Positions 13,398 to 13,786 of a stretch of 13,786 bases of DNA are shown here, piece after piece. A program made the position numbers and the translations under genes. This DNA is from Clostridiales bacterium (GTDB lineage Bacteria > Bacillota > Clostridia > Christensenellales > Aristaeellaceae). Below the pieces are notes generated by a model, which was given only the letters and a program-made list of their open reading frames with translations, was not told where the DNA came from and searched no databases. The stretch is taken from the NCBI GenBank assembly GCA_012514225.1, contig JAAZAQ010000312.1, forward strand, positions 1-13,786, written 5' to 3'. The first letter of the stretch is position 1; each line of letters opens with the position of its first letter.

Positions 13398-13786
13398 ATG
13401 ACCAGAAAACCCATAACCCAGGCGGAGGTTGACGCCGCCAGGCAGCGTTACGCCAAGGAGGCCGAGGAGCGCTGGGGGCATACCCAGGCCTGGCGGGAGA
13501 GCCAGCGGCGCAGTCAGACCCCGCAGCAGGAGGCAGACGCCGCCAATGCCGCGGCGGACATCTTCCGGGCCTTCGGGGCGCTGGCCGGCACCCCGCCGGA
13601 GGCGCCCGAAGCGCAGGCCCTGGTCCGGCGCTGGCAGGAGCATATCAGCGCCCACCACTACCCCTGCACCCGGGACATCCTGGCCGGGCTCGGGGAGATG
13701 TACACGCAGGACGAGCGCTTCCGGCAGAGCCTGGACGCGTACGGGGAAGGCACCGCCGAGCTGATGCGGGACGCCATCCGCGCCTA
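13398..13786 (+). CDS. TipAS-domain protein without a MerR domain, 3'-cut by the window
   Basis: ATG at 13398 after AGGGGAGA; 129 complete codons plus the first two bases (TA) of the next, which may be Tyr or a stop. The whole visible protein matches the TipAS drug-recognition domain: YAKEAEERWGHTQAWRESQR at 18-37, then ALVRRWQEHISAHHYPCTRD at 74-93, GLGEMYTQDERFRQSLDAYG at 97-116, and AELMRDAI near the end. In Streptomyces TipAL this domain follows a MerR DNA-binding domain and binds thiopeptides; the free domain (TipAS, about 144 residues) sequesters the drug. Here no HTH precedes it: the protein starts within the domain and the gene upstream is an unrelated secreted protein. It is probably a cytosolic binding protein. 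Cys90 is the only cysteine in the visible part; whether it matches the drug-reactive cysteine of TipAL is not established. Confidence 0.85.
   Translation, partial: MTRKPITQAEVDAARQRYAKEAEERWGHTQAWRESQRRSQTPQQEADAANAAADIFRAFGALAGTPPEAPEAQALVRRWQEHISAHHYPCTRDILAGLGEMYTQDERFRQSLDAYGEGTAELMRDAIRA

Noticed and set aside
1..13786. CRISPR arrays, tRNA/rRNA genes, transposases, toxin-antitoxin pairs or phage genes
   Set aside because: None seen: the only regular tandem repeat is the in-frame 105-bp coiled-coil repeat, and no RNA-gene or mobile-enzyme signatures were recognised.

Overview
This window comes from a G+C-rich bacterial chromosome. The gene content points to a Gram-positive Firmicute, most likely class Clostridia: murB followed by whiA and an HPr/Crh-like gene, a serC-serA-DUF1015 operon, a DUF554 membrane protein, strong GGAGG ribosome binding sites, several GTG/TTG starts, and sigma-A type promoters with 17-bp spacers. 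The family-level placement (a high-G+C Christensenellales-like lineage) is a guess. I see no rRNA, tRNA, CRISPR array, transposase or phage gene. Gene density is high, with overlapping stop/start codons typical of operons.

Layout, left to right. (1) 1-768, minus: 3'-truncated gene for a membrane-anchored coiled-coil protein with a 105-bp (35-residue, five-heptad) tandem repeat. (2) 769-1008: divergent promoter region. (3) 1009-1692, plus: DUF554 integral membrane protein. (4) 1693-1969: convergent intergenic region holding a 223-bp inverted-repeat element made almost entirely of hairpins and ending in an intrinsic terminator. (5) 5497-1970, minus: serC, serA and a DUF1015 gene, each overlapping the next by 7-8 bp. 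This covers serine biosynthesis from 3-phosphoglycerate to phosphoserine; no SerB-type phosphatase is present. (6) 6839-5706, minus: membrane-anchored M15/VanY-like peptidase with its own promoter and terminator and with a changed active-site motif. (7) 9110-6947, minus: murB, whiA and an HPr-like gene whose His15 position is Thr while Ser46 is kept (Crh-like). (8) 12083-9187, minus: a cassette of alpha/beta hydrolase, condensation-type acyltransferase and zinc-ribbon polytopic membrane protein behind a clear extended -10 promoter. (9) 12238-13786, plus: a secreted protein with two tandem copies of one domain, a small secreted orphan, and a TipAS-domain protein without a MerR DNA-binding domain, cut by the window edge one or a few codons before its expected end.

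How they fit together: the centre is housekeeping (serine synthesis, peptidoglycan precursor synthesis, the division/morphology regulator WhiA, a catabolite-control HPr paralogue). The flanks are envelope-oriented and less well understood. The items most worth following up are the 1730-1952 structured element, the hydrolase/acyltransferase/zinc-ribbon cassette, the role of DUF1015 in a serine operon lacking serB, the Thr15 HPr paralogue, and the M15 protein lacking the usual Glu-x-x-His.
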